Source: Phaeoceros laevis
Lineage: Eukaryota; Anthocerotophyta; Anthocerotopsida; Notothyladales
Length of the DNA stretch: 21,544 nucleotides
Direction of reading: 5' to 3'
Assembly: GCA_049999765.1 (NCBI GenBank)
Contig: JBNGIQ010009459.1
Coordinates: 107,269 to 128,812 of the forward strand
How positions within the stretch are numbered: the first letter of the stretch is position 1; every line of letters begins with the position of its first letter. The notes below the pieces were generated by a model. The model ran no database searches. It was not told the DNA's origin and worked only from the letters and a program-made list of their open reading frames with translations. This document shows, piece after piece, positions 9,386 to 17,319 of the stretch. A program made the translations under genes and the position numbers.

Positions 9386-9706
9386 ACTTTCACGCTCAAA
9401 TTGGTTAGCATTGGTTTCGCTTGGTTCTTGTAGTTGAGTCTCGCTTGGTTTCACTTGGTTCTTGTAGTTGAGTCCACGGTTGTGCGGTAAAATCTATGTG
9501 AACTTTCTTATATCTTCTTTGTATGTATTCTAGAGCATGCTAGGATCTGTATCAAATCTATTTCTTTTTCAAGATCTATTCAAGATGTACTTGAAGTTCT
9601 TAGGGTTGCTTTGCTTATAGTAGGCTTATGATGGGTGTAGAGCAAGATCCTCTTTAGGGTTTGGTTGTTACAATCGGGCCTTGGCCGACTGCAGGATCGC
9701 TTAGCA

Positions 9707-11225
9707 ATGGACCAGGAGGAGCTCTCGGTATGTAAAAAAATTACTTCCAGCCAATTGGAGCTTTCTGTTGAGATTCCTTACCTGGGACAGGCTAATTGGT
9801 ACATTCTCTCATGGCTGGCAGGACGAAGGGTTCATGAAGCTGCCGCCGGACAATCAGTTACTCGTCTTGGCCAGTCAGAGGTGCCCGCGCACCGAGGCGA
9901 GCACCAAATCGGTGTGCAAGGCCCTACACCGGATGATGATGGGGCAGAGCTACAGAAAGGCCCGAGAGGCGCAACCCGCCGGGGATACCGTCGACTTTTT
10001 CCCGGTGATCCTTACAGAGGAGTGCATCATCGAGGGGTGGGACCTGGAGAAACACAAATGGCGCACGATTTTTCCCAAACACAAGCTAAACTTCCTATGG
10101 AAAGAAACGGGTTGTGTCCGCGACTGGCCATTCGCCTGGCAGATCCAACTCGCTGCCAGCGCCGGAGGGTTCATGTTGTTCACCCCACGCCGGCCCATAG
10201 ATGCAAATTCCACTTTCTCGTGGGTGGTGGTGTGCAACCCACTCTTGCAAGCCGCTGCCACAGTCTGCCTCGGCGGCAAATGGCAAATTTACAGTGGCCC
10301 GGAGGTACGCGAATTCGACACCGCTGTGCTGCTAATTCCCGGCAGTGAAGGGGAAGATTCCAAAACTGTTGCAGATAGCGTTGGCGGCCACGGATTTTCT
10401 CTCTTGACCTTCATGGTGGATGCGAACTCGAGCTATGGCGAGTCGAGTAGCTTCAAAGTTTGCATAATGAAGAGTCGCGAGGAGAGCAAGGGATTCGTGG
10501 CTCTAGATCTGCCGGGCGAGGTCCGCACTGCGTGCCCATGGCCACCGCCTTGCCAGAGCGAAACAGTCTATATCGCGGGAGTGGTCTACGTGGTACGCGC
10601 GATGTTCGAATTCAACCTTTCATTGACGGATTCGAAGCCAGTGGGAACTGAGGTTGCAAGGTTTCCCATCAAGGAGGGGACGTGGACCGCGGATATGGCA
10701 GTGAAGGAGTTGTCGGCACCCCTGGCTCGCGGCAGAGTTGACGTGGAGCTGGGATCGTACCCTCTCAATGTGGGAGAGCAGCTGTGGTTGTTTGAGAGGA
10801 TTGTGCACAGAAAGGAGAACGCAGGTGGTCATTATGCGGAGGATAACAGGGTTTGCTACCGACTGATGAAGCATGTCGACCCAGCGAGCTTTGTGTTCAA
10901 GCAGGTGGGCCGGGACTTTCTGGTGGAGCGAAAAATGAGAATTTCAAGGCTGATCTCTCTGTGCGCTACGACCTTTTCTGTTGCAGCGGATAGCACGACG
11001 ATCTACGTCTTGGAGCGGGAGGGTAAGGTGCGGTGCTCTGGTAGCACGACGGTTGGGAGCGTCCAACGGGTTGTGCAATTTGATGTGGCTACTGAAAAGT
11101 GGTCGTGGTCGCGAAAGCATGAGAAGATCGGGATGGTCCGCGCCATGCAGGAGGGTGGCAACAAAGTCGCCATGCTCCAGGGCGTGTTCCAGATGAGCCG
11201 TGCCAGGTTGGATATGATGTCCTGA
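9707..11225 (+). CDS. F-box/kelch-like protein, two exons (9707-9727, 9822-11225)
   Basis: The predicted protein (474 aa) begins MDQEELS in a 7-codon first exon. A 94-base intron follows (donor tcg|gtatgt at 9728, acceptor ggcag ending at 9821), and the reading frame is then unbroken to TGA at 11223-11225. An F-box-like segment, KLPPDNQLLVLASQ followed by TKSVCKALHRM, sits near residues 12-50. Such proteins bind SKP1 and recruit substrates to SCF ubiquitin ligases. The rest resembles F-box-associated/kelch repeats: GWDLEKHKWRTI (about 80-95), AASAGGFMLF with VVCNPL, and near the end VVQFDVATEKWSW. Exon 2 is GC-rich, unlike its AT-rich flanks, as expected for a real gene. The start was chosen because the long open frame has no convincing ATG before the intron acceptor and the upstream ATG joins in phase 0. 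The substrate is unknown. A fragment of a paralogue is at 1628-1872. Confidence 0.8.
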
Positions 11226-11819
11226 GCTCACACTTGTAATGTCTAGTAGATTCTCAGGAATTCATGTCCTACAGTTTACTAGCTGGTCTGCAGATCCATG
11301 GCTAGCACGTTTGGTTCCTAGGGTACTTCACAATTTTTGGCTAGGAGTTCGTTTTCCTACAGCCGGTTGGTTTGTGCACTTGTGAAGGCTGAGATCAATT
11401 TTTGATGAGTCTCTGAAGATGAAGCAAAACTTTTGGTTGATTCTGTTCATTGAAGTCGTTCATTTCCAAGGCAACATTTGTGGCTTGCAAGAGCTTTCAG
11501 TTCCTTCAAGAATGAAGAGCATGTGACATATTTTATTTGCACAATCGCATGTATACATGTATACATAAGATCTCTAGATTGTGTTGAGTATGAAAAAACA
11601 CGAGGCTGTCATGATCACTTGGTGCTCAACGTTTTGGCTGAAAGTTGCTTGAGTAGTGCTTGCAAGCAGCTTAAAGTTTCCGGAAAGAGCTCCAGGGATG
11701 AGGTACTTTCTCCAGCAGGAAGGCGCTCATGAATAGGTCTGGGGCCACGCACAGCCGAGCACACTTCTCAACACCCTGACTGTGTGGGAGTTCACATGAT
11801 CAGCTAGTGAATTGCAGCA
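11226..11819. other. F-box 3' flank and intergenic DNA
   Basis: Probably includes the 3' UTR of the F-box gene. No poly(A) signal is certain. The open frame at 11478-11732 has no family resemblance. Confidence 0.4.
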
Positions 11820-12247
11820 TTAGGTCATCCGACCATCAAGACCGCGGGCCATCATTGTGAAGAAGACATTGTTCACCTTCTCCGTCTTCTTGGCATCGCG
11901 AGCCTGATCCACGGGTCTTGAACTTCAAGCACTGCGGAAACAGTGGTCAGGTCTTGGGTCAACAAAGACACGGCAAAACACCTGAATTTGAGCTTTAATA
12001 ATAAAGAGGAACGCAGAGCGATGCCATACCGCCGACCGTCGGTGACCTTGAGCACCGGCTTCCCATCGCGATGGCCGTACTTCATCACATAGCGAGTCTG
12101 CTGGATAGACAAAGCCCACAATAATTACGAACGCACCTAATTTGCTGCTGCATCCGATCCGTCAGAGGCAAAAGGATATGGAGATCGGATCAGCTCGGAA
12201 GAGCAGAATAGCGCTCTTCTCACAGCTGTCCAGTCTAAGTACACCAT
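11820..12247 (-). pseudogene. SRP9: SRP9 (signal recognition particle 9 kDa) gene, decayed
   Basis: SRP9 pairs with SRP14 on the Alu domain of SRP RNA and causes elongation arrest. On the minus strand, exon 1 starts with ATG at 12247 (MVYL..W) and ends LLFRADPIS at 12180. Exon 2 (from 12097) reads TRYVMKYGHRDGKPVLKVTD. Exon 3 (from 11931, acceptor ccgcag) reads CLKFKT and then, in another frame, AKKTEKVNNVFFTMMARG, ending at TAA (11820-11822). Plant SRP9 has ADPES-TRYVMKY and VTD-x-CLKFKTDQA in the same order, so orthology is clear. Breaks: exon 1 is 68 bases and shifts frame, the exon 2 donor does not join exon 3 in phase, and about four extra bases follow CLKFKT. The usual C-terminal tail is missing. 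Intron 1 begins ATATCCTTTT (12179 downward), a U12-type donor. Confidence 0.85.
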
Positions 12248-12398
12248 GGCATCCCTTCGTGATGTTCCCCGGCGCTTTCAGAACACTGCAGCTGCGGGTA
12301 CAGGCCAGCGTCCAGGAATCAGGTCCTCGTACCTGACATGAGGAGCAAGCTTCAGTGACGCGGTGAGTTCACTACGGTTGAGCCGGTAGAATGACAAG

Positions 12399-12497
12399 AA
12401 AATTTGGGCAATTTCTCGATTAGTGCGTGTCATCCTTGCGCAGGGGCCATACCAATCTTCTCTGTATCGTTCCAATTATAACCGGTTTCCGGGACAC
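12399..12497 (-). pseudogene. U6 snRNA-like gene with altered catalytic triad
   Basis: The minus strand reads AATTGGAACGATACAGAG, then GAAGATTGGTATGG, CCCCTGCGCAAGGATGACAC, GCACTAATCGAGAAAT and ends CCCAAATTTT. This is spliceosomal U6 snRNA. The ACAGAGA box and the U4/U6 pairing core are intact. However, the segment that is ATTAGCATGG in U6 of plants and animals reads ATTGGTATGG here, so the AGC catalytic triad has become GGT. The 5' hairpin is also unlike the canonical GTCCC-stem, and the 3' tail has changed. A four-T Pol III stop is present. The promoter elements upstream argue for a diverged gene rather than a retrocopy. Loss of the triad argues against splicing function. Confidence 0.85.
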
Positions 12498-12516
12498 CGC
12501 AGTTCAGGACAATTTC

Positions 12517-12561
12517 ATATATATACCTAAAGCCCTTATTAGGTTGGGGGCAATATGGGGT
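12517..12561 (-). promoter_or_regulatory. Pol III-type snRNA promoter (USE-like and TATA) of the U6 copy
   Basis: On the minus strand a TATATATA run (12517-12525) lies about 20-28 bases before the U6 start. ACCCCATATTG (12551-12561) lies at about -54 to -64 and matches 8 of 11 positions of the plant USE RTCCCACATCG. About 25 bases separate the two, the spacing typical of plant Pol III snRNA genes. Confidence 0.6.
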
Positions 12562-13248
12562 ATGTGCAGCTTGGTTCGTAACATCGATGCTGATATTCGC
12601 TGAGCCCTACGACACTATTAAAACCATAATAATCACATAACAGCCTTCCTCTATTCATCGAGTGGGCTGAAGCGCCTCCAGCTCTTCAGCCCTGCTCACA
12701 AGCACACATTAGCGCAGCACACTTGCGTTCTTTCACAATACTCTCGGTTTCACACCCTGCACTTGCACAATTATCCGCAATGTCGGCAGAGGCTAAAATA
12801 GCCCCATAGTAGAAAGCACCATGGACGCCAAGTGCTGTGAAAATCACACCAAACCCACGAATTCCTGCAAAACCTGGCAGGAAGAGTTGCTTGCAATTGC
12901 AAATTCAGTAACCACTCGCACACATGTTCAGGCAGGCAGTCTCGCACGCAAGATGTCGCACCGGCACTCTGCCAGCTGCAAATTTACGACAATTCAGTTT
13001 GTACAACACACGTGAGAGGCCCCGGTGCGACAGCATAGCCCGGCAGCTAGCGCAAATCCTCAGAACTTGCACAAGACAACTAACAAACCAGCTGCGGGCA
13101 ATGCCCTTGACCCCTGCTGGGCAGCTGGGAGAGAGGGAGAGGAATCCGCGCCGTCGCCAGGAGGAATTGGTGGTGTACAGGAAGATTTGCTTGATTTTTC
13201 TAAGCTATAAATTTGCATTTTTTGTGTTGAATCACAGGATGCAGCAAC
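12562..13248. other. Intergenic, nothing recognised
   Basis: Several overlapping short frames (12821-13015, 12924-13310) have no family resemblance, and their compositions contradict one another. No RNA or repeat was seen. Confidence 0.4.
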
Positions 13249-13401
13249 ATGCCAGATGGGTTCACATGTGTATGGGTGCTCCTGAAAGCTCTTGCTGGCA
13301 TAGCGTCTGAGGTCCAAAAGTATGGAAAGGAATACATGCTTGATTCTAGGAAGACGGTTATAAATCTAGAAGGAGATACATTTGTTGGTAACACCCTGTG
13401 A
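13249..13401 (+). CDS. Small ORF, 50 codons, possible exon
   Basis: ATG at 13249 opens MPDGFTCVWVLLKALAGIAS, then EVQKYGKEYMLDSRKTVINL and EGDTFVGNTL before TGA (13399-13401). It is preceded by a plausible splice acceptor (aatcacag|gatgcag, ending about 13238). The hydrophobic then charged pattern looks like real protein. I do not recognise a family, and no neighbouring exon could be joined with confidence. Confidence 0.25.
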   Translation: MPDGFTCVWVLLKALAGIASEVQKYGKEYMLDSRKTVINLEGDTFVGNTL

Positions 13402-14755
13402 ACGAAAATGGATCCCAAGACAAGGGTGGCAGCTTGGAGCATGCTAGGTTGACAGAATCTTGCACAGGTCCGTAAGCATCCAAGGCTTTTTGAACCATGA
13501 GCTCCCCTATAAATCGACTGCTATCAGCAAAACGTATTAGAGATCCGATTCGGCTGCGTTTGGGGCAGAAATTCTGCCCTGATTTGAGATCATCAAGTTT
13601 CAGTTTAGGGGATTGTATTTCGCAAAGTTTGCTTCAGGATCCGCCATCAGCGTGCCGCATGCGCTGGGCAGCGAAGGACCACAGCCGTCTACCTGTTGAA
13701 GTTGCAAACTCATTCAGGACCACTTGAAATCGTGAGGCTCAAGCCTTCCTATCTTCAGAGCTTGTCCTTGGAAGCTATCTTCAGAGCTTTTCCAACCTCA
13801 CAAGGTTTGAAGTAGAAACTTGTCTCAAACTAATATAAGCTAGGCCCATGGAGTTCTTTCCTTCTCCATCTGGGTATCCATGGGCAATCTGCCATCGTTT
13901 TAGCGTGTCGGATGTAGACATCCCTCATAACTAGTGCAAGGAAAGAAGGTAAAACACCCTACTCTAGATCTTACACCAGCACTGGCCAGCACATTAAAGC
14001 TCAGCCTGCAGCTCTAATTATAAGGAATTCTGAGCCCCCAATATCATATGAATCATGAATGCAGTAGAAAAACATAAAAAGGGTAATAAGGCTAATAAGG
14101 CTGGCAAAACTTGTCACCAGCTACAACGCACTGTCAGCTGCGAAACATTGGGTCTTGCCTCAGAGAATCCAGGACCCAAACTGCTCTTTGGGCTGGGGCT
14201 TTGAGAGTCTTCCAGCAATTTAGGGGCTTTTTGAAGCCACCAACTGGTCAAAGCAAACCGCCCACGACTTCTGCCACTTGTCTCTGCACTCATTCCAAGC
14301 GCAACTTCATATTTGTCATTTGGCATTTGGGGAGGAGAGAGAGAGAGAGGATAGGACATGGTTGTGTCCGATTCTGCAAACCGCCACAAAAAGCCATTAG
14401 CCCTAAGTTTGATGCCCCGATCCGAATCTTTATGGCATATCCCAAGATTCCTGGGCAACTTCTATCGGCTAGCGACTCATCAGGCAGGCGAGTACTTAAG
14501 GTAATGAACGTTAGGTAGCAGGCTCGTGAAACTACTTAATGCAGGCAGCTGTTGAGTGTCCGGCCGGAGAGGTCGCGTCGCCATCTAGAGCTGCCAACGG
14601 TGCTGCCGACAGCGTGAGCTGTGACTGACCTGATAGCTTGCAGGCGGCCTTTTCCCGCCTCTCTCACGTCCCAAGGAAGGAGCCGGGCGGGCTCCGGACG
14701 AGCATGTTACCCAGCTATCAAGGGCAAACAAATCTTAAGCAACAAACCTCCAGGG
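13402..14755. other. Intergenic, upstream of the peptide gene
   Basis: Frames at 13497-13727 and on both strands of 14111-14518 are open but unrecognised. A GA-rich run (gagagagagagagg, about 14336-14350) and a short aataaggct direct repeat (about 14084-14101) are the only other structures. Confidence 0.4.
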
Positions 14756-14760
14756 CTCCC

Positions 14761-14767
14761 TATATAA
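14761..14767 (+). promoter_or_regulatory. TATA box of the twin-motif peptide gene
   Basis: TATATAA lies 150 bases before the ATG. A start site near 14792-14798 would leave a 5' UTR of about 120 bases that is markedly CT-rich (cgctcgctcgctttcttgcc region), as is common in expressed plant genes. Confidence 0.6.
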
Positions 14768-14916
14768 TGCGCTGCCCAGCCCTTGAGCAGCATTCTGCTT
14801 TCATTTTGGTTTCTCGCTGTTGAGCTAGCTAATTCCCTCATTCGCTCGCTCGCTTTCTTGCCCTCTTGCTCTCTGCCTCCCGCTTGAGCACTAGCTACCT
14901 CTGGAGCTACCTCGCT

Positions 14917-15671
14917 ATGGCTTCCTTGTCGGGGAAGCTGCTGGCTGCAGCCATTTGGGCCACTTTCATCTTCGTGGTCGCACATCAGGTTCCGTCTTCA
15001 ATGGCCGCGCGCCCTGTGCCTGGTGCGGCCAACGGTACGTGGGCACCCATGCCAGCCACTCTTGCTTGCAAGCTTTCTTAGCCACAACTAGTTGCTTGCA
15101 ATTGGTCACATGTGACATTTTGCAAGAGTGTTAGACTTGATGAATGTGTGAGCCAGTGACGCCGGCAGCATTTCAGCATTTCAAGAATGAATCAAGTGCT
15201 GTTGTTGCTTTCGTTCTTTGCAGGTGTGGACGAGGCCACTCCCGAGTGGCCATGTTGTAGACAGTACGACGGGCCTCCCGGCGCTGTTCCTGCTGAAGAA
15301 ACGGATGCGGTGCCTGCTGCGACTGAGCCAATTGTTGTCATCCCAGCTGCTCTTGTTCCAACCCCTGAACATGCTGGGTTAGGTAGGTTACAAACTTGCA
15401 ATTGTGCGCATTGTGTTGGAACGTTACTGCAGGCATGTGTTGTAGCAAGCTAGCTTGGGAGCCTCTCGTCTGCAGTTAGATAGCTCTCTGTCTCATACAT
15501 GTATTTATACTACTGTGGGCTTGGCGTGCAGCTGCTGCGAGCGAGTCTCAGAGCCAGGCAGGCGGCGACATCGATGTCGATGAGAACACTACTGATGCAG
15601 CACAGCCCGAATGGCCATGTTGTCGTCAGTATGACGGCCCCCCTGCCGACGTCGGGGGCCTCAACAACTGA
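14917..15671 (+). CDS. Small secreted protein with twin PEWPCCRQYDGPP motifs (three exons)
   Basis: Exons 14917-15034, 15224-15382 and 15532-15671 are joined by GT-AG introns (gtacgt...ctttgcag, 189 bases; gtaggt...gcgtgcag, 149 bases), both phase 1. The product is 138 aa. Residues 1-30 form a signal peptide (MASLSGKLLAAAIWATFIFV, then AHQVPSSMA), so the protein should enter the secretory pathway. The remainder is Pro/Ala/acid-rich and low in structure, except for PEWPCCRQYDGPP at residues 46-58 (exon 2) and again, identically, at 118-130 (exon 3). The only four cysteines are the two CC pairs. The copies differ at seven synonymous bases and no nonsynonymous ones. The layout (signal peptide, disordered spacer, repeated short motif) is that of peptide-hormone or bioactive-peptide precursors. 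I know no family with this motif, so the function is inference. The longer upstream frame start (14866) was not used because 14917 gives a clean signal peptide. Confidence 0.8.
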
Positions 15672-16160
15672 TCATCGCCATTGGGTCCCGGCTGCTCATG
15701 CCCAGTAGAAGTTGATCCAGCCCTTAGCTAGTGCTAGCTAGCCGTGGCTGTGCGTTCTTACAACCCTTTGTTACGTTGTGAGCTCGCGACCGTGCTTGTT
15801 AATTATGAAGATAGAAGTAGCGCACTACTGTTGTAAGACCTTTAAGGATGTGCGTGCTCTTAAGCTTCTAGATCGGATATATATATATATAGCTAGCGAG
15901 GTCGCCAGCTGCAGTGGCATCACAGAGCTCATGAATGAGTTTAGCTTGCTAGCGCTATAATATAGCAAACCTCGTGAGACCTTTCTGGTGTTTTTTCTCT
16001 CTTGTTGGCATGAGCCGCACCTAATCTATACACTTGTTTATCAATTCTGTTCCCAAGCTTTTACAAGTGCAATGCATTCGTGGAGTCGTGAGTTTTGCCT
16101 TGGCGATCATCGATCTATAGTCATATGCATGCGTCGGTAAGCTGATATCGGGTACATTAT
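15672..16160. other. 3' flank of the peptide gene
   Basis: Probable 3' UTR, then intergenic DNA with a (TA)n run (15879-15890) and repeated agctagc motifs. No gene recognised. Confidence 0.4.
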
Positions 16161-16171
16161 GTGCATTACTT

Positions 16172-16777
16172 ACAGACGACGAAACCGCAAAGGCAGCACA
16201 GCTTTCCATCGAGTACAACCCCGAGCCCCCTTATGATGTGGCATCAGTAAAGGGCTTTGGCATTAGGCTCGCTGCAATACTTACAGACGAAGCAACCGTA
16301 AAGGCAGCACAGCTTTCCATCGATGACATCCCCCCGGCCGAGCTCCCTTGGGATGTGCAATTATCGGTAATTGCCTTTGGCCTTAAGCTAACTTTATTAC
16401 TTACAGACGAAGAAAGGGCAAAGGCAAAACAGCTTGCCAGGGAGCTCCACCCCGAGCCCCCTTGTGATGATGTGGCCACTCCTGAAAAGGCTGGCTCCCG
16501 GTGGCCGCTCCAAAAACCTGACGGGGTGTTCAATTCCCGTGTGGAGTTGGCTAAACACCATAATCATCCTACTACTACTACTACTGGCATTGTTTTAGCA
16601 GACTTGGCTGTGCAGCTGTATACCAAGCTGCTCACCAGGCCCTGGAACAACAAGGCCCTGCAGGCTAGCGCTGGAGATAAACAGCAATCCATGATCATCA
16701 ACCAAGGTGTCGGTGAATCTTCGGATCGGAAGAAATGGGTTGGGCGTCCGTTATATCCGAAGCCGCTAGCAGGCTGA
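16172..16777 (+). CDS. Triple-repeat ORF, possible 3' exon(s) of unknown protein
   Basis: The frame is open from just after TAG at about 16112 to TGA (16775-16777) but has no in-frame ATG near its start, so it must be joined to an upstream exon, or it is a remnant. It holds three tandem repeats of 37-40 residues. Each begins LTD(D/E)E and continues with an (A)KA(A/K)QL helix, then Pro-rich PEPPYDV, PAELPWDV or PEPPCDDV. Repeats 1 and 2 continue with a hydrophobic FG(I/L)(R/K)L segment. After the repeats come a (T)5 run, LADLAVQLYTKLLTRPW and a Lys-rich tail. The acceptor cttacag ends at 16171 and the next codon needs one base from the previous exon. Exons 1 and 2 of the peptide gene both end in such a single G. 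I do not recognise a family. Confidence 0.4.
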   Translation, partial: TDDETAKAAQLSIEYNPEPPYDVASVKGFGIRLAAILTDEATVKAAQLSIDDIPPAELPWDVQLSVIAFGLKLTLLLTDEERAKAKQLARELHPEPPCDDVATPEKAGSRWPLQKPDGVFNSRVELAKHHNHPTTTTTGIVLADLAVQLYTKLLTRPWNNKALQASAGDKQQSMIINQGVGESSDRKKWVGRPLYPKPLAG

Positions 16778-16890
16778 TGCCCAAAGACATCGATATCGAT
16801 GAGGTGGAAAAGGAGCTCAAGGAGAAGACGGAAAAGGATGGCGGCTGGCTCACCAAGAAGCTTTATGGTTTTTTGAAGGGTCATCCGTAA
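16777..16890 (+). CDS. Overlapping 37-codon ORF, acidic/basic helix
   Basis: ATG at 16777 overlaps the TGA of the repeat ORF (TGATG). It reads MPKDIDIDEVEKELKEKTEK, then DGGWLTKKLYGFLKGHP and TAA (16888-16890). The frame is also open upstream for about 20 codons. A heptad-like charged helix followed by an aromatic tail looks like genuine protein. It is probably the true C-terminus of the repeat protein, reached by splicing or separated from it by a one-base frameshift. Confidence 0.35.
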   Translation: MPKDIDIDEVEKELKEKTEKDGGWLTKKLYGFLKGHP

Positions 16891-17055
16891 ATGCAAAGTG
16901 CCTAAGAAGCCAGCCAGCTGCACATGTTAGCGCCAAAGTGGAGTTCACGTGTGCTAAATAAACCGCCGCTGTTTTCGTCTTCCTACTCCTAAGTCTGAAA
17001 CCATTGGCTAGGGTTGGTTATAACTACTGTTTCAACTTTAATGCCGTGCCACGAA

Positions 17056-17134
17056 GGGCTCTTGGTCTAGTGGCATGATTCTCGCTTCCCAAACATTTGG
17101 CGAGAGGTCGCGAGTTCGATTCTCGCAGAGCCCC
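17056..17134 (+). tRNA. tRNA-Pro-like gene, copy 1, enlarged anticodon loop
   Basis: The acceptor stem is perfect (GGGCTCT with AGAGCCC, discriminator C). The D-arm GGTCTAGTGGCATGATT is that of plant tRNA-Pro, and the T-arm GCGAG-TTCGATT-CTCGC is perfect, giving intact A and B boxes. The anticodon stem CTCGC/GCGAG is also perfect. The loop, however, is 14 bases (TTCCCAAACATTTG) instead of seven. Removing a 7-base intron after position 37 would leave anticodon CCC, which is not Pro. No simple excision restores NGG. It is either an intron-bearing tRNA of unclear identity or a tRNA gene that lost its decoding loop. Confidence 0.6.
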
Positions 17135-17213
17135 TTTCTCTTTGATGTCTAAAACCATTGATTGGCTAGGTTCATTTGATATTTATCTTTTAACTATGAC
17201 ATAATATCACGAA

Positions 17214-17293
17214 GGGCTCTTGGTCTAGTGGTATGATTCTCGCTTTGTCACATACAGCGTGAGAGGTCGCGAGTTCGATTCTCGCAGGGCCCC
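17214..17293 (+). tRNA. tRNA-Pro-like gene, copy 2, enlarged anticodon loop
   Basis: A tandem copy 158 bases downstream of copy 1, with about 50 bases of homologous 5' flank (accattg, ggctagg, cacgaagggctc). The acceptor stem is GGGCTCT/AGGGCCC with one G-U pair, and the D- and T-arms are intact. The anticodon arm reads CTCGC then 15 bases, then GTGAG, with the loop content (TTTGTCACATACAGC) quite different from copy 1. A cctttctg run and a later TTTT (about 17311) could stop Pol III. A third partial 3' end (ttctcgcagagccc) follows at about 17301-17314. Confidence 0.55.
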
Positions 17294-17319
17294 TTTCTGC
17301 TTCTCGCAGAGCCCTTTTC

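Noticed and set aside
9665-10348. Plus-strand frame of 227 codons overlapping the F-box gene
   Set aside because: It is a shadow of the GC-rich exon 2 in another frame, with Arg/Gly/Pro-rich composition and no motif.
12278-12475. Minus-strand ORF of 65 codons
   Set aside because: Its first half is simply the U6 snRNA body read as protein.
14114-14518. Overlapping ORFs on both strands (135 and 114 codons)
   Set aside because: Neither has a family resemblance or supporting splice or promoter signals, and they mirror each other.
16231-16533. Minus-strand ORF of 100 codons
   Set aside because: It is the mirror of the plus-strand triple repeat; its own repeats arise from that.
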